A DNA stretch of 28,989 nucleotides from an uncultured Marmoricola sp. (GCF_943913695.1 NZ_CALTZE010000033.1:1-28989), one strand, 5' to 3'. Counted from the stretch's first letter, positions 1 through 8,177 are shown. Program-made: numbers and translations. The notes: generated by a model from the letters alone, not told the origin.

Positions 1-26
1 GCACCTCGACCACCCCGCCACGTTGC

Positions 27-62
27 TGGTCGAGGAAGGCGCGCAGCGCCTGTCTCGAGACC
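27..62. repeat. Palindromic intergenic repeat (REP-like)
   Basis: The stretch begins TGGTCGAGG, has a central hairpin (AGGCGC, loop GCA, GCGCCT at 37-51) and ends CTCGAGACC. From memory, short elements of the form TGGTCGAGG...hairpin...CTCGAGACC are scattered between genes in Nocardioides-like and related actinobacterial genomes; that is recollection, not a search. It lies beyond the 3' end of the PPOX gene and may act as a 3' hairpin for that operon. No gene could be supported in positions 1-97. Confidence 0.5.
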
Positions 63-97
63 CCGCACGACGACAGACCGCCGGCCGGCGGGACCGC

Positions 98-493
98 TCA
101 CATGTTGCCGATGACCTCGGTCAGGGAGATGCGGAGGGCGACGCGAGCGGGGTTGGGGCGGGGCTGGCGGTAGCGCTCGGCGTAGCGGCGCTCGGCCTCG
201 GCGACCGAGTCGGAGTCGTCCAGCACCTCGGCGGTGCCGTGCAGGGTGGTCCAGCGGCGGCCGTCGACCTGGCTGAGGGCGATGCGGGGGTCGCGGCGCA
301 GGTTGGCGACCTTCTGCGAGGTGCCCGAGGTGATCGCCCACGCCTGGCCGAGCTCGCCGCGCTCGGGGTCGACGACGACCCCCATCGGCACCACGTGCGG
401 CGTGCCGTCGGGGCCGAGGGTGACGACGGTGACGTGGTGCCGCTCGCGCCAGAAGTCCAGGTGCTCGCCGCTCAGGCTGCGGTGTCGGCTCAT
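98..493 (-). CDS. PPOX-class (pyridoxamine 5'-phosphate oxidase fold) F420/FMN-dependent oxidoreductase
   Basis: This 131-residue protein has the split-barrel pattern of the TIGR03618-like F420-dependent PPOX family: FWRERHHVTVVTLGPDGTPHVVP near the N-terminus, a central SQKVANLRRDPRIALS segment and WTTLHGTAEVLDD. Family members bind F420 or FMN and reduce small molecules in the cytosol; the substrate cannot be told from sequence, and FMN is not excluded. The ATG at 493 is chosen because it overlaps the stop of the upstream SDR gene as ATGA (490-493), the same arrangement seen between the SDR gene and the DAHP synthase gene. Translational coupling in a three-gene operon is therefore likely. 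No truncation is seen; the length is normal for the family. Confidence 0.85.
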   Translation of the reverse strand: MSRHRSLSGEHLDFWRERHHVTVVTLGPDGTPHVVPMGVVVDPERGELGQAWAITSGTSQKVANLRRDPRIALSQVDGRRWTTLHGTAEVLDDSDSVAEAERRYAERYRQPRPNPARVALRISLTEVIGNM

Positions 494-1149
494 CCGGAGT
501 AGGGGACCTCGCTGCGCCAGGACGCCTCGTCCTGGTCGAGCGCCGCGCGGATCGCCCGCGCCACCGCTGCGTGGGAGAACGCGCCGTCGGCGGAGAGCGT
601 GCCGCGCACGGTGACCGAGACGGCGCGTGCGCCGAGGGGCTCCAACGTGGCGTCGAGGCTGTGCACCAGGTTGCGCACGGCGGCCTTCTGCACACCGAGC
701 GAGGCGGCCTCGTGCCACGGCTGGTCGGCCGCCATGCTCCCGGTCACCGAGACCCGGGAGCCGGCCACCATGGCGGGACGAGCGGCCTGCACGACGCTGA
801 GCAGCGCGCCGACGCCGAGGGCGACGTCGTCGGCCAACCCGGCGGTGGTCAGCGTGAGCGGGTCCTCCTGGCGGAAGGCGCTGGGGTTGAAGTGCACCAG
901 CGCGACGGCGCGGTCACCCACCAGCTCCGCGACACGGGCCCGCACCGCCGCGTCGTCGGTGAGGTCGACGACGGTGCTCGCGCAGTCGAGGCCGGCGTGG
1001 GCGGCGTACGCCGCGAGCTCGTCGAGCACGTCCTGGTCGAGCCCGAGCAGGACCAGCGGGTGGCCCTCGTCGGCGAGCAGCCGGGCGAGCTGGCCGCTCA
1101 CCCCGGGGCCGGCTCCCGCGACCAGCGCGACGCCGTCGGGCAGGCTCAT
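490..1149 (-). CDS. Atypical short-chain dehydrogenase/reductase (SDR) family protein
   Basis: The 219-residue product has a Rossmann N-terminus (VALVAGAGPGVSGQLARLLADEG, a variant of the TGxxxGxG nucleotide-binding motif), a D in VVDLTDD where SDRs often contact the adenine, and a VTGSMA strand carrying the usual catalytic-serine position. The YxxxK motif is altered: in ASLGVQKAAVR the lysine is kept but the tyrosine position is leucine. The protein may therefore be non-catalytic, or use another acid; binding or regulatory roles are possible. Its ATG overlaps the stop of the upstream DAHP synthase gene as ATGA (1146-1149), and its own stop overlaps the next start, so it is the middle gene of a coupled operon. 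The substrate is unknown. Confidence 0.8.
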   Translation of the reverse strand: MSLPDGVALVAGAGPGVSGQLARLLADEGHPLVLLGLDQDVLDELAAYAAHAGLDCASTVVDLTDDAAVRARVAELVGDRAVALVHFNPSAFRQEDPLTLTTAGLADDVALGVGALLSVVQAARPAMVAGSRVSVTGSMAADQPWHEAASLGVQKAAVRNLVHSLDATLEPLGARAVSVTVRGTLSADGAFSHAAVARAIRAALDQDEASWRSEVPYSG

Positions 1150-2498
1150 GCCTTGCGCAGCATCTCGGCGACCAGGAACGCCAGCTCCAGGCTCTGCACC
1201 CGGTTGAGCCGCGGGTCGCACACCGACTCGTAGCGGTCGGCCAGGCCGGCCTCGTCGAGCTCCTCGCCGCCGCCGACGCACTCGGTGACGTCGTCGCCGG
1301 TGAGCTCGACGTGCAGCCCGCCGGGCCAGGTGCCGACGCTGCGGTGCACGTCGAAGAAGCCCTGGACCTCCTCGATCACGTCGTCGAAGCGGCGGGTCTT
1401 GTAGCCCGAGGAGGCCTCGAAGGTGTTGCCGTGCATCGGGTCGCAGACCCACGCCACCTCGACGCCTGCGGCGTGGACCTTCTCCAGCAGCGGCGGCAGC
1501 GCCTCGCGGATGCGCCCGGCCCCCATGCGGGTGATGAAGGTCAGCCGCCCCTGCTCGTTGGTGGGGTTGAGCCGCCCCGCGAGCGCGATCGCGTCGTCGG
1601 CGGTGGTGGTCGGGCCGAGCTTGACGCCGATGGGGTTCTGGATGTGGCTGAGCAGCTCGACGTGGGCGTTGTCGAGCTGCCGGGTGCGCTCACCGATCCA
1701 CACGAAGTGGCTCGAGACGTCGTAGGGCAGCTGGGTGCGGCTGTCGATCCGGGTCATGGCGTGCTCGTACTCCAGCACCAGCGCCTCGTGGCTGGAGTGG
1801 AAGTCGACCCGGCGCAGCTCGTCGACGTCGACGCCGATGGCCTCCATGAAGGACATCGCCTTGTCGATCTCGCCGGCGAGCTGCTCGTAGCGGCGGCCCA
1901 CGTCGGAGCCGAGCACGAAGTCGGTGTTCCAGGTGTGCACCTGGCGCAGGTCGGCGTAGCCGCCGGTCACGAAGGCACGCACCAGGTTGAGCGTCGCGGC
2001 CGAGGCGTTGTAGACGTCGACCAGGCGCTGCGGGTCGGGCACGCGCGCCTCGGGGGTGAACTCGAAGCCGTTGACCGCGTCGCCCCGGTAGGCCGGCAGC
2101 GTGACGCCGTCGCGGGTCTCCATGTCGCTGGAGCGCGGCTTGGCGTACTGGCCGGCCAGCCGACCGAGCTTGACCACCGGGACCGAGGCGGCGTAGGTCA
2201 GTACGACGGCCATCTGCAGCAGCACGCGCAGCTTGTTGCGGGTGTTGTCGGCGGTGACGCCGGCGAAGGTCTCGGCGCAGTCGCCGCCCTGGAGCAGGAA
2301 GGCCTCGCCGCGGCTGACGGCGGCGAGCTTGGTCTTCAGCTCGTCGCACTCGCCGGCGAAGACGAGCGGCGGCATCTGGCGCAGCCGCGCGACGGCGGCG
2401 TCGACGGCCGCGCGGTCGGGGTAGGCCGGCTGCTGGGCGGGGCCCAGCGCGTGGAGCTCGGCCAGCGAGGGGACGGGAGTCGGGACTGCTGCGGACAC
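1146..2498 (-). CDS. aroG: 3-deoxy-7-phosphoheptulonate (DAHP) synthase, class II
   Basis: This enzyme condenses phosphoenolpyruvate with erythrose 4-phosphate to DAHP, the first step of the shikimate pathway. The 450 residues are close to the length of the class II (plant/mycobacterial-type) enzyme. Landmarks are LLQGGDCAETF with the metal-ligand Cys74, GQYAKPRSSD (about 117-125, PEP binding), the TRMG segment, WVCDPMHGNT and GGLHVELTGDDVTEC near the C-terminus. These are hallmarks of class II and not of the class I AroF/G/H fold. The start is a GTG at 2498: the ATG further upstream is out of frame, and a TAGCAT box sits 6 nt before the GTG, suggesting a leaderless message. It heads an operon with an SDR-like gene and a PPOX-family gene. 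Confidence 0.95.
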   Translation of the reverse strand: MSAAVPTPVPSLAELHALGPAQQPAYPDRAAVDAAVARLRQMPPLVFAGECDELKTKLAAVSRGEAFLLQGGDCAETFAGVTADNTRNKLRVLLQMAVVLTYAASVPVVKLGRLAGQYAKPRSSDMETRDGVTLPAYRGDAVNGFEFTPEARVPDPQRLVDVYNASAATLNLVRAFVTGGYADLRQVHTWNTDFVLGSDVGRRYEQLAGEIDKAMSFMEAIGVDVDELRRVDFHSSHEALVLEYEHAMTRIDSRTQLPYDVSSHFVWIGERTRQLDNAHVELLSHIQNPIGVKLGPTTTADDAIALAGRLNPTNEQGRLTFITRMGAGRIREALPPLLEKVHAAGVEVAWVCDPMHGNTFEASSGYKTRRFDDVIEEVQGFFDVHRSVGTWPGGLHVELTGDDVTECVGGGEELDEAGLADRYESVCDPRLNRVQSLELAFLVAEMLRKA

Positions 2499-2510
2499 CG
2501 GCCCATGCTA
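2499..2510 (-). promoter_or_regulatory. Candidate leaderless promoter -10 for DAHP synthase gene
   Basis: On the minus strand TAGCAT (2505-2510) lies 6 nt before the GTG start. No Shine-Dalgarno fits in that gap and no clear -35 is visible. The same spacing recurs before ten other starts in this window. Confidence 0.5.
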
Positions 2511-2593
2511 CGGGCGCCCGGCACGGCCCTCCCAATCGCGTGCGGAGGGTGGACGGGCGCCCGCGGCGGCTACTGCCACACCTACTGCGCCGG

Positions 2594-2875
2594 CTACTGG
2601 GAGACCTGTGTGTAGACGACCGCCCCGATGATGAACCCGGCGATCATCGTGACGATCGAGCCGATGCCGACGATCATGCCCAGCGGGCGGTCGCCCTTGG
2701 CGTGACCGACGAAGCCGAGCGCGATGCCGGCCGGGCCAAACAGGATCGGCAGGAAGAGCAGGGCGACGACGCCGCAGACGGCCCCGATGATCGAGAAGAC
2801 CCGACCCCGGTTGGCCTGCGGGGGTGTCCCAGCGGGCGGCGGGGGCGGTGCGTACTGCGGCTGCTGGTCGGTCAT
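2594..2875 (-). CDS. Small proline-rich membrane protein (DUF4190-like)
   Basis: The 93-residue product starts with a Gln/Pro-rich cytosolic tail (about residues 1-22), followed by two hydrophobic helices (about 28-50 and 66-88) separated by a short GHAKGDRPLG loop. This is the layout of small actinobacterial DUF4190-type membrane proteins, which have no known biochemical role. The ATG at 2875 is preceded by a good ribosome site (AGGGGGAACC then ATG). It stands between the aromatic-synthesis operon and the permease with about 95-bp gaps on either side, so it is probably a single-gene unit. The function is not recognised. Confidence 0.8.
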   Translation of the reverse strand: MTDQQPQYAPPPPPAGTPPQANRGRVFSIIGAVCGVVALLFLPILFGPAGIALGFVGHAKGDRPLGMIVGIGSIVTMIAGFIIGAVVYTQVSQ

Positions 2876-2968
2876 GGTTCCCCCCTGGTCAGGGCCGTCG
2901 CGGCGACGGCCTCGGTGCGCACATCATGGCCTGGCACGACCCGCCCGTCCGGCGAACCGCTCAGGTGG

Positions 2969-4441
2969 TCACTCCGCGAGGCTCTCGGGGTCGCGGAAGC
3001 GCCCGCCCTCGGGCTTGTGGATCACCATCGTGATCCCCCAGAGCACGATGCCGATCAGCATCAGCACCGCGGCGATCTGGTAGACGATCGCCCCGCGGTC
3101 GACCCAGGGGCCGAGCAGGAAGGCGCACAGCAGCGCGGCGACCGCCGGGGTGATGCCGGGCGAGCGGAACCCGCCGCTGCCCGGGTCGCGCCGCAGCACC
3201 ATGCACGCGACGTTGACGATCAAGAAGACGGTCAGCAGCAGCAGCGAGGTGACGCTGGCGAGGTTGAGCACGACCTCGCTCTCGGCGCGCGAGGCGACGT
3301 AGACGATCAGGCCGAGGGCCAGCAGGGTCGAGAAGCCGATGCCGACGTAGGGCGCGCGGGTGGTGCTCGAGACCTTGCCCAGCGCCCGGGGCAGCACGTC
3401 CTGGTTGGCCAGACCGTAGAGCAGGCGGCTGGCCATCAGCATGTTGATCAGCGCGGTGTTGGCCACGGCGAAGACGGCGAGGAAGGGGAAGACCCGGTCG
3501 ATCGGGAAGTCGGGCGCGCCGACCTTGACGACCTCGAGCAGGGCGCGACCCTCGGACGCGTTGGCGATCTGGTCGTCGGTCAGGACGACGACCACCGAGA
3601 CCGCGACGAGCATGTAGATGATGACGGCGATGCCGAGACCGGTGAGCAGCGTGCGCGGGAAGATCCGCTGCGGGTCCTGGGTCTCCTCGACCATGTTGAC
3701 CGAGTCCTCGAAGCCGACCATGGCGAAGAAGGCGATCGAGGTCGCCGCCGTCACGGCCAGGAAGAGACCCTTGTCGCCGGAGTCGGTGAAGGTGGTGACC
3801 CGGCCGAAGTCGGCGTTGCCCTGCGACATGGCGAAGAACCCGACGCCGATGACGATCGCCAGGGCGGTCACCTCGACGAGGGTCAGGATCACGTTGAACT
3901 TCACCGACTCGCCCACCCCCCGCAGGTTGATCAGCGCGAGCAGCACCATGAAGCCCAGGGCGATCGCGGTGATGGTGGCGGTGCTCGGCTCGGAGTCGAG
4001 CCAGCCGTTGGCCGTGAGGCCCCCCGCGAGGTTCTGCGCCAGCACGTTGGACGACGTCGCGGCGCTGGTGATGCCGGAGCAGATGACGCCGAAGGCGACC
4101 AGGAAGGTCACGAAGTGGATGCCGAAGGCCTTGTGCGTGTAGAGCGCGGCGCCGGCGGCCCGGGGGTACTTGCAGACCAGCTCGAGGTAGGACAGCGCCG
4201 TGAGCGTGGCCACGACGAAGGCCACCAGGAAGGGCAGCCAGGCGATGCCACCGACGATGCCGGTGAGCTGGCCGGTGACGGCGTAGACGCCCGCCCCGAG
4301 GATGTCGCCGACGATGAAGAGCAGCAGCAGCTTCGGCCCCATCACCCGCTTGAGCTCGGGCTGCTCCCCGAGCTCGGCGCCGGACTGGTCGTCGGTGCCG
4401 GTGGACCGGTGGGCCCCGCCGGAGTCGGTGGAGCTGGACAT
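2969..4441 (-). CDS. APC-superfamily amino acid permease
   Basis: A 490-residue integral membrane protein with about twelve hydrophobic segments. The first helix carries GDILGAGVYAVTG, the unwound-helix substrate-binding motif of APC amino acid transporters, and ELVCKYPRAAGAALY follows, also typical. About 45 hydrophilic residues precede the first helix and a short acidic tail follows the last. It should import an amino acid or exchange it by proton or substrate coupling; the substrate cannot be told. The ATG at 4441 is chosen from the strong GGGAGG ribosome site just upstream; longer in-frame extensions run into an intergenic stretch and look non-coding. It is divergent from the fused ABC exporter. 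Confidence 0.9.
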   Translation of the reverse strand: MSSSTDSGGAHRSTGTDDQSGAELGEQPELKRVMGPKLLLLFIVGDILGAGVYAVTGQLTGIVGGIAWLPFLVAFVVATLTALSYLELVCKYPRAAGAALYTHKAFGIHFVTFLVAFGVICSGITSAATSSNVLAQNLAGGLTANGWLDSEPSTATITAIALGFMVLLALINLRGVGESVKFNVILTLVEVTALAIVIGVGFFAMSQGNADFGRVTTFTDSGDKGLFLAVTAATSIAFFAMVGFEDSVNMVEETQDPQRIFPRTLLTGLGIAVIIYMLVAVSVVVVLTDDQIANASEGRALLEVVKVGAPDFPIDRVFPFLAVFAVANTALINMLMASRLLYGLANQDVLPRALGKVSSTTRAPYVGIGFSTLLALGLIVYVASRAESEVVLNLASVTSLLLLTVFLIVNVACMVLRRDPGSGGFRSPGITPAVAALLCAFLLGPWVDRGAIVYQIAAVLMLIGIVLWGITMVIHKPEGGRFRDPESLAE

Positions 4442-4480
4442 GGGACCTCCCGGGGTCACAGGACCTCCGAGGTCCCTGAG
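4442..4480 (-). promoter_or_regulatory. Permease leader with Shine-Dalgarno that can pair with an upstream hairpin arm
   Basis: Read on the minus strand, GGGACCT then CGG then AGGTCC forms a 15-bp inverted repeat (4461-4475). The GGGACCTC arm is also complementary to the GAGGTCCC that contains the Shine-Dalgarno directly before the ATG. Two exclusive pairings are possible, one of which would hide the ribosome site. It may instead be a DNA operator. No known riboswitch class was recognised. Confidence 0.35.
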
Positions 4481-4557
4481 AGCACATCGTGGACCCTGAG
4501 GCGCCTCCGGGCCAGCATCCGGCCCACAGGGGCGCGTCGGCGCCTGACGCTGCGGCA

Positions 4558-4613
4558 CCAGGTCCACGCCAGGCAGGTGGCGTCGGCCCAGGACCTGCGT
4601 GGCGTGGACCTGG
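4558..4613. repeat. Long inverted repeat between divergent transporter genes
   Basis: Arms 4558-4578 and 4593-4613 are 21 bp each, complementary at 20 of 21 positions (outer 13 bp perfect, CCAGGTCCACGCC), with a 14-nt loop. It sits in the 247-bp non-coding gap between the permease start and the ABC exporter start. It could be an operator, a terminator or the stem of a leader RNA; no U-tract follows on either strand. Confidence 0.6.
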
Positions 4614-4674
4614 GCGCGGCACCGCACGTCGAGCACCGCTCGAAAACCGGGTGAGCGCGGCCGGGGCGGCGCCG

Positions 4675-4688
4675 TACGGTGGCTCCTC
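4675..4688 (+). promoter_or_regulatory. Candidate leaderless promoter -10 for fused ABC exporter
   Basis: TACGGT (4675-4680) is 8 nt before the GTG at 4689. There is no Shine-Dalgarno before that GTG. It supports the GTG over upstream in-frame starts, which would add an arginine-rich, non-membrane extension. Confidence 0.45.
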
Positions 4689-7600
4689 GTGTCTCCCACC
4701 GCCTCCCACCACCTCGACCTGCGCCGGCTGCGGCGGCCGCTCGCCGCCGTGGCGGTCGCGGTCGCCGCGCTGGGCGCGGTCGGCCAGGCGGCCGGGAGCG
4801 TGCTGGCGGGCCGGATCGCGGAGGGGCCCACGACCGCGCTCGTGACGGCGCTGGCGCTCGCCGTGGTCGGCGGCGCCGTGCTCGACACCCTCGGGCGGGT
4901 CTGCTGGGCCGTGGTCGTGGACCGCGCCGAGGGCCGGCTGCGCGCCGACCTCGTCGCCGCCGCGCTCCGGCAACCGCTCTCGGCGCTCTCGGAGCAGGCC
5001 GTCGGCGAGGTGCTCGACCGCGTCGACGACGACACCCACGAGGTCGGCACGCTGCTGCGCACCGCCGCGTGGGAGGCGCTGCGTACGGCGCTGGTCTCCG
5101 TGCCGCTGTGGGTGGTGGCCGGGGTCACCTGGTGGCCGATGTGGGTGCTCTTCCCCGTCGCGGCCGTCGTCGCGCTGGGGTGCGTGCGCAGCATGCTCGG
5201 CGAGATCCGGCGTCGCCGGGTGATCGAGGAGATGGCCTGGACCGACCACGCGGCCGCGATGGAGGAGGGCATCGCCGGTCGCGACGACCTGCGCACCAGC
5301 CTGGGACGGCCCTACCTGCTGCGGCGTACGAGCGAGCTCGCGGCCGCGGTGCACGCGCGCTTCGACGACGTGCTGCGGCTCGAGGTGCGGGTCACCCGCC
5401 GGGCCAGCATGGTGCTGCACCTGCTGCTGGTCGGCATCGTGCTGGCCGGGATCGCGCTGGTGAGCGGCGACCGGCTGACGGTGGGCGGCCTGGTGACGCT
5501 CTTCCTGGTCACCTCGACCTTCGTGGGACAGGTCGCCCGGCTGGCCGAGCAGCTGCCGGACCTGCAGGCCGGGCTCGGTGCTCTCGTGCGGCTGCGCCGG
5601 CTGCTGGACTCCCCGCCCGAGCCCGAGGGCGGCGCCACGCTCCCCGAGGGCGCGCTCGACCTCGAGCTGCGAGACCTGCACTTCGCCTACCCGGGCGGCA
5701 CGTTCGCGCTCGAGGGGGTCGGCGTGCACCTGCGCGCCGGACGCACCCTGGCCGTGGTCGGGCGCACCGGCTCGGGCAAGTCGACGCTGGTCTCGCTGCT
5801 CTCCCGCGCCGTCGAGCCGGAGCCCGGCTCGGTGCTGCTCGGTGGGCGCGACGTGTGCGACGTCGACCTGCAGGAGCTGCGCCGCGCCGTCGGTGTGGTC
5901 AGCCAGCGCACCGAGATCCTGGCCGCGACCCTGGCGGAGAACGTCGCGCTCCTCGGCGAGGTGCCCCGCGACCGCATCGAGGCCGCCGTCGCCGAGCTCG
6001 GTCTCCAGGGCTGGGTGGCCGCGCTGCCCGAGGGCCTCGACACCCCGCTCGGGCCCGGCGGTGTGACGCTCTCGGCCGGAGAGGAGCAGCTGGTCGCCTT
6101 CGCCCGGCTGCTCGTGCGTGACGTCCGCCTCGTCGTGCTCGACGAGGCCACCGCCCGGATGGACCCGCACACCGAGGCGCAGGTCGTGCACGCCGCCGAC
6201 CGGCTGCTCGCGGGCCGCACCGGCGTACTGGTCGCCCACCGGCTCTCCACGATCGCCCGCGCCGACGACGTCGTGGTGCTGGAGGCCGGGCGCGTGGTCC
6301 AGCACGGCCCGCGGCGTGCGCTCGCTGCCGAGCCGGGACCCCTGCACGCGCTGCTCTCCGCCGCCGGGTTCCCCGAGGGCTACGGCGCCGAGGTCGAGGC
6401 GCCCCCGGCTCCGGCGACCCCCTCGGGCGGCCCGGTCTCGATCGGCGGCGCGCGACGACGTACGACGCCCCCCGAGCGCCCCGAGCCCGGCCCCGGTCCC
6501 TCGCTGGCCCGGCTGACCGCCCGCGTGCTCTCGATCCACCCCCGGTGGGGACTGTGGTGCGCGCTGATCTTCCTCGTGCACGGGGTGCTGGGCGCCTTCG
6601 GTGCGGTGACCGGGCTGGCCTGGGGCCGCACGGTGCAGGGGCTCGGCGAGGGCACGACGCCCTGGGCCTGGGTCGCGCTGGTCCTCCTCTCGCTGGTGGC
6701 GGCACCGCTGTTGCTCGCCGAGGGCATCCGGGGCTACCCGCGCTGGTGGGTCGCGGTGATGCTGCGCGTGCGCACCACCGTGCTGGCCGCCCAGACCGGC
6801 CAGCGACGGCTGCCGCGCACGCCGCCGGGTGAGATCGTGGCGCGCGCCATGGACTCCGACCGGCTGGCCCGCTACGGCGACCGCTGGGTCGACGTGGTCA
6901 ACGGACTGATAGTGGCGGCCGCGACGGCCGTGCTCGGGCTCGACGTCTGGGCCGGGGTGGTCCTGCTGTCGGTGATGGCCGTCTCCGCGGTCGCCTCGCT
7001 GCTCGGGGCGCCGTACGCCGGGCGAGCCTCGGCCAGCGCCTCCGGCAGCCGCGCGCGGTTCGGCCGCACGCTGGTCTCCTGCCTGGACTCCGCGCGGACC
7101 CTCAAGCTGGCCGCCGCCACCGACGACGCCCGGCGGCACCTGGCCCGGGTCGACGGGGGCCGGGTCGACGCCGCCGTGCGCGAGCACCGGGTGCTGGCCC
7201 TGCTCGAGGGCGTGCCCGTCGTGATGGTGCAGGTCGGCGTCGTGACGGCCTGGGCGGTGCTGCTGGCCGGCGGCTGGGACCTCGCGACCGCACTGCTGGT
7301 CTCGGGCGCGGTGCTCGGCTTCGGCTGGTTCGGCCAGGTGGCCGCCCGCGCCATCACCGAGGCGCCGGGGGTGCGCGACTGGGCGCAGGTGACCGCGCGT
7401 CTGGCCGGGGGCGGCGACCTGATGCGGCTGCCCGCGGAGGTCGACCTGGTCAGCGGTGCGGCCCCGGCCCCCACCCCCGCGCCGGTCGAGGAGCTGCGCA
7501 CCCTCGAGCTCAGCGGCGTCAGCGCCGTGCACGACGACGGCACCCTCGGCGTGGCCGACGTCGACCTGGTGCTGCGCCGCGGCGAGCTGGTGCTCGTCGT

Positions 7601-8177
7601 CGGCCAGGTCGGCTCCGGCAAGTCCAGCCTGCTCGGCGCCCTGGCCGGCCTCACCGAGCACACCGGCTCGATCCGGTGGAACGACACCGCGGTGACCGAC
7701 CCCGAGGTCTTCCTGCGACCCGGCCGCGTCGCCCACGTCGCGCAGGTGCCGCGGGTGCTCTCGGGCACCTTCGCCGACAACGTGCTGCTCGACCACGCCG
7801 AGCGGACCATGCACCCCGCCGTCGACGACGCCCGCCTCGGGCGCGACCTGGCGGAGGCCGGCGGGCCGGACGCGGTGGTGGGGCACCGCGGCGTACGACT
7901 CTCCGGCGGGCAGGTGCAGCGGCTCGCCCTCGCGCGAGCGCTCGCGACCGGCTCGGAGCTGCTGCTGGCCGACGACGTCTCCTCGGCCCTCGACGCCGCC
8001 ACCGAGGTGGAGCTCTGGACCGCCCTGCGTGCCCGCGGCACCACCGTTCTCGGCTCGACCTCCAAGGCCGCCGCCCTGGCGCTCGCCGACGTCGCCGTCG
8101 TGCTCGTCGACGGCCGCGTCGCCGCCACCGGCCCCTGGTGCGACCTCAGCGCGACCTGGGGTCACCTGGCGGGGTGA
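4689..8177 (+). CDS. Fused full-length ABC exporter (TMD-NBD-TMD-NBD) with one degenerate ATP site
   Basis: A 1162-residue protein joining two ABC exporter halves in one chain. Half 1: membrane helices in about residues 15-300, then NBD1 with Walker A GRTGSGKST (~358), altered signature LSAGEEQ (~461), Walker B LVVLDEA with catalytic Glu486, and H-loop His517. A Pro/Ala-rich linker (~560-600) leads to half 2: helices from about 620 to 900, then NBD2 with Walker A GQVGSGKSS (~972), canonical LSGGQ (~1071), Walker B LLLADDV with Asp1096 in place of Glu, and GSTSK (~1122-1126) where the H-loop His should be. Such exporters expel drugs, lipids or peptides; CydDC-like or siderophore roles are possible, and the substrate is unknown. 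Typical bacterial relatives are two separate genes. It is divergent from the permease and convergent with the phosphofructokinase gene. Confidence 0.93.
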   Translation: MSPTASHHLDLRRLRRPLAAVAVAVAALGAVGQAAGSVLAGRIAEGPTTALVTALALAVVGGAVLDTLGRVCWAVVVDRAEGRLRADLVAAALRQPLSALSEQAVGEVLDRVDDDTHEVGTLLRTAAWEALRTALVSVPLWVVAGVTWWPMWVLFPVAAVVALGCVRSMLGEIRRRRVIEEMAWTDHAAAMEEGIAGRDDLRTSLGRPYLLRRTSELAAAVHARFDDVLRLEVRVTRRASMVLHLLLVGIVLAGIALVSGDRLTVGGLVTLFLVTSTFVGQVARLAEQLPDLQAGLGALVRLRRLLDSPPEPEGGATLPEGALDLELRDLHFAYPGGTFALEGVGVHLRAGRTLAVVGRTGSGKSTLVSLLSRAVEPEPGSVLLGGRDVCDVDLQELRRAVGVVSQRTEILAATLAENVALLGEVPRDRIEAAVAELGLQGWVAALPEGLDTPLGPGGVTLSAGEEQLVAFARLLVRDVRLVVLDEATARMDPHTEAQVVHAADRLLAGRTGVLVAHRLSTIARADDVVVLEAGRVVQHGPRRALAAEPGPLHALLSAAGFPEGYGAEVEAPPAPATPSGGPVSIGGARRRTTPPERPEPGPGPSLARLTARVLSIHPRWGLWCALIFLVHGVLGAFGAVTGLAWGRTVQGLGEGTTPWAWVALVLLSLVAAPLLLAEGIRGYPRWWVAVMLRVRTTVLAAQTGQRRLPRTPPGEIVARAMDSDRLARYGDRWVDVVNGLIVAAATAVLGLDVWAGVVLLSVMAVSAVASLLGAPYAGRASASASGSRARFGRTLVSCLDSARTLKLAAATDDARRHLARVDGGRVDAAVREHRVLALLEGVPVVMVQVGVVTAWAVLLAGGWDLATALLVSGAVLGFGWFGQVAARAITEAPGVRDWAQVTARLAGGGDLMRLPAEVDLVSGAAPAPTPAPVEELRTLELSGVSAVHDDGTLGVADVDLVLRRGELVLVVGQVGSGKSSLLGALAGLTEHTGSIRWNDTAVTDPEVFLRPGRVAHVAQVPRVLSGTFADNVLLDHAERTMHPAVDDARLGRDLAEAGGPDAVVGHRGVRLSGGQVQRLALARALATGSELLLADDVSSALDAATEVELWTALRARGTTVLGSTSKAAALALADVAVVLVDGRVAATGPWCDLSATWGHLAG

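Noticed and set aside
1..97. 5' end of a minus-strand gene running off the left edge
   Set aside because: A frame reading LRAFLDQQRGGVVEV is open, but it has no start codon in the window apart from a GTG at the very edge, and the sequence is better explained by the palindromic repeat.
2540..4654. Plus-strand open frame opposite the permease
   Set aside because: Asp/Gln/His/Arg-rich antisense sequence crossing the long hairpin; no motif or start signal.
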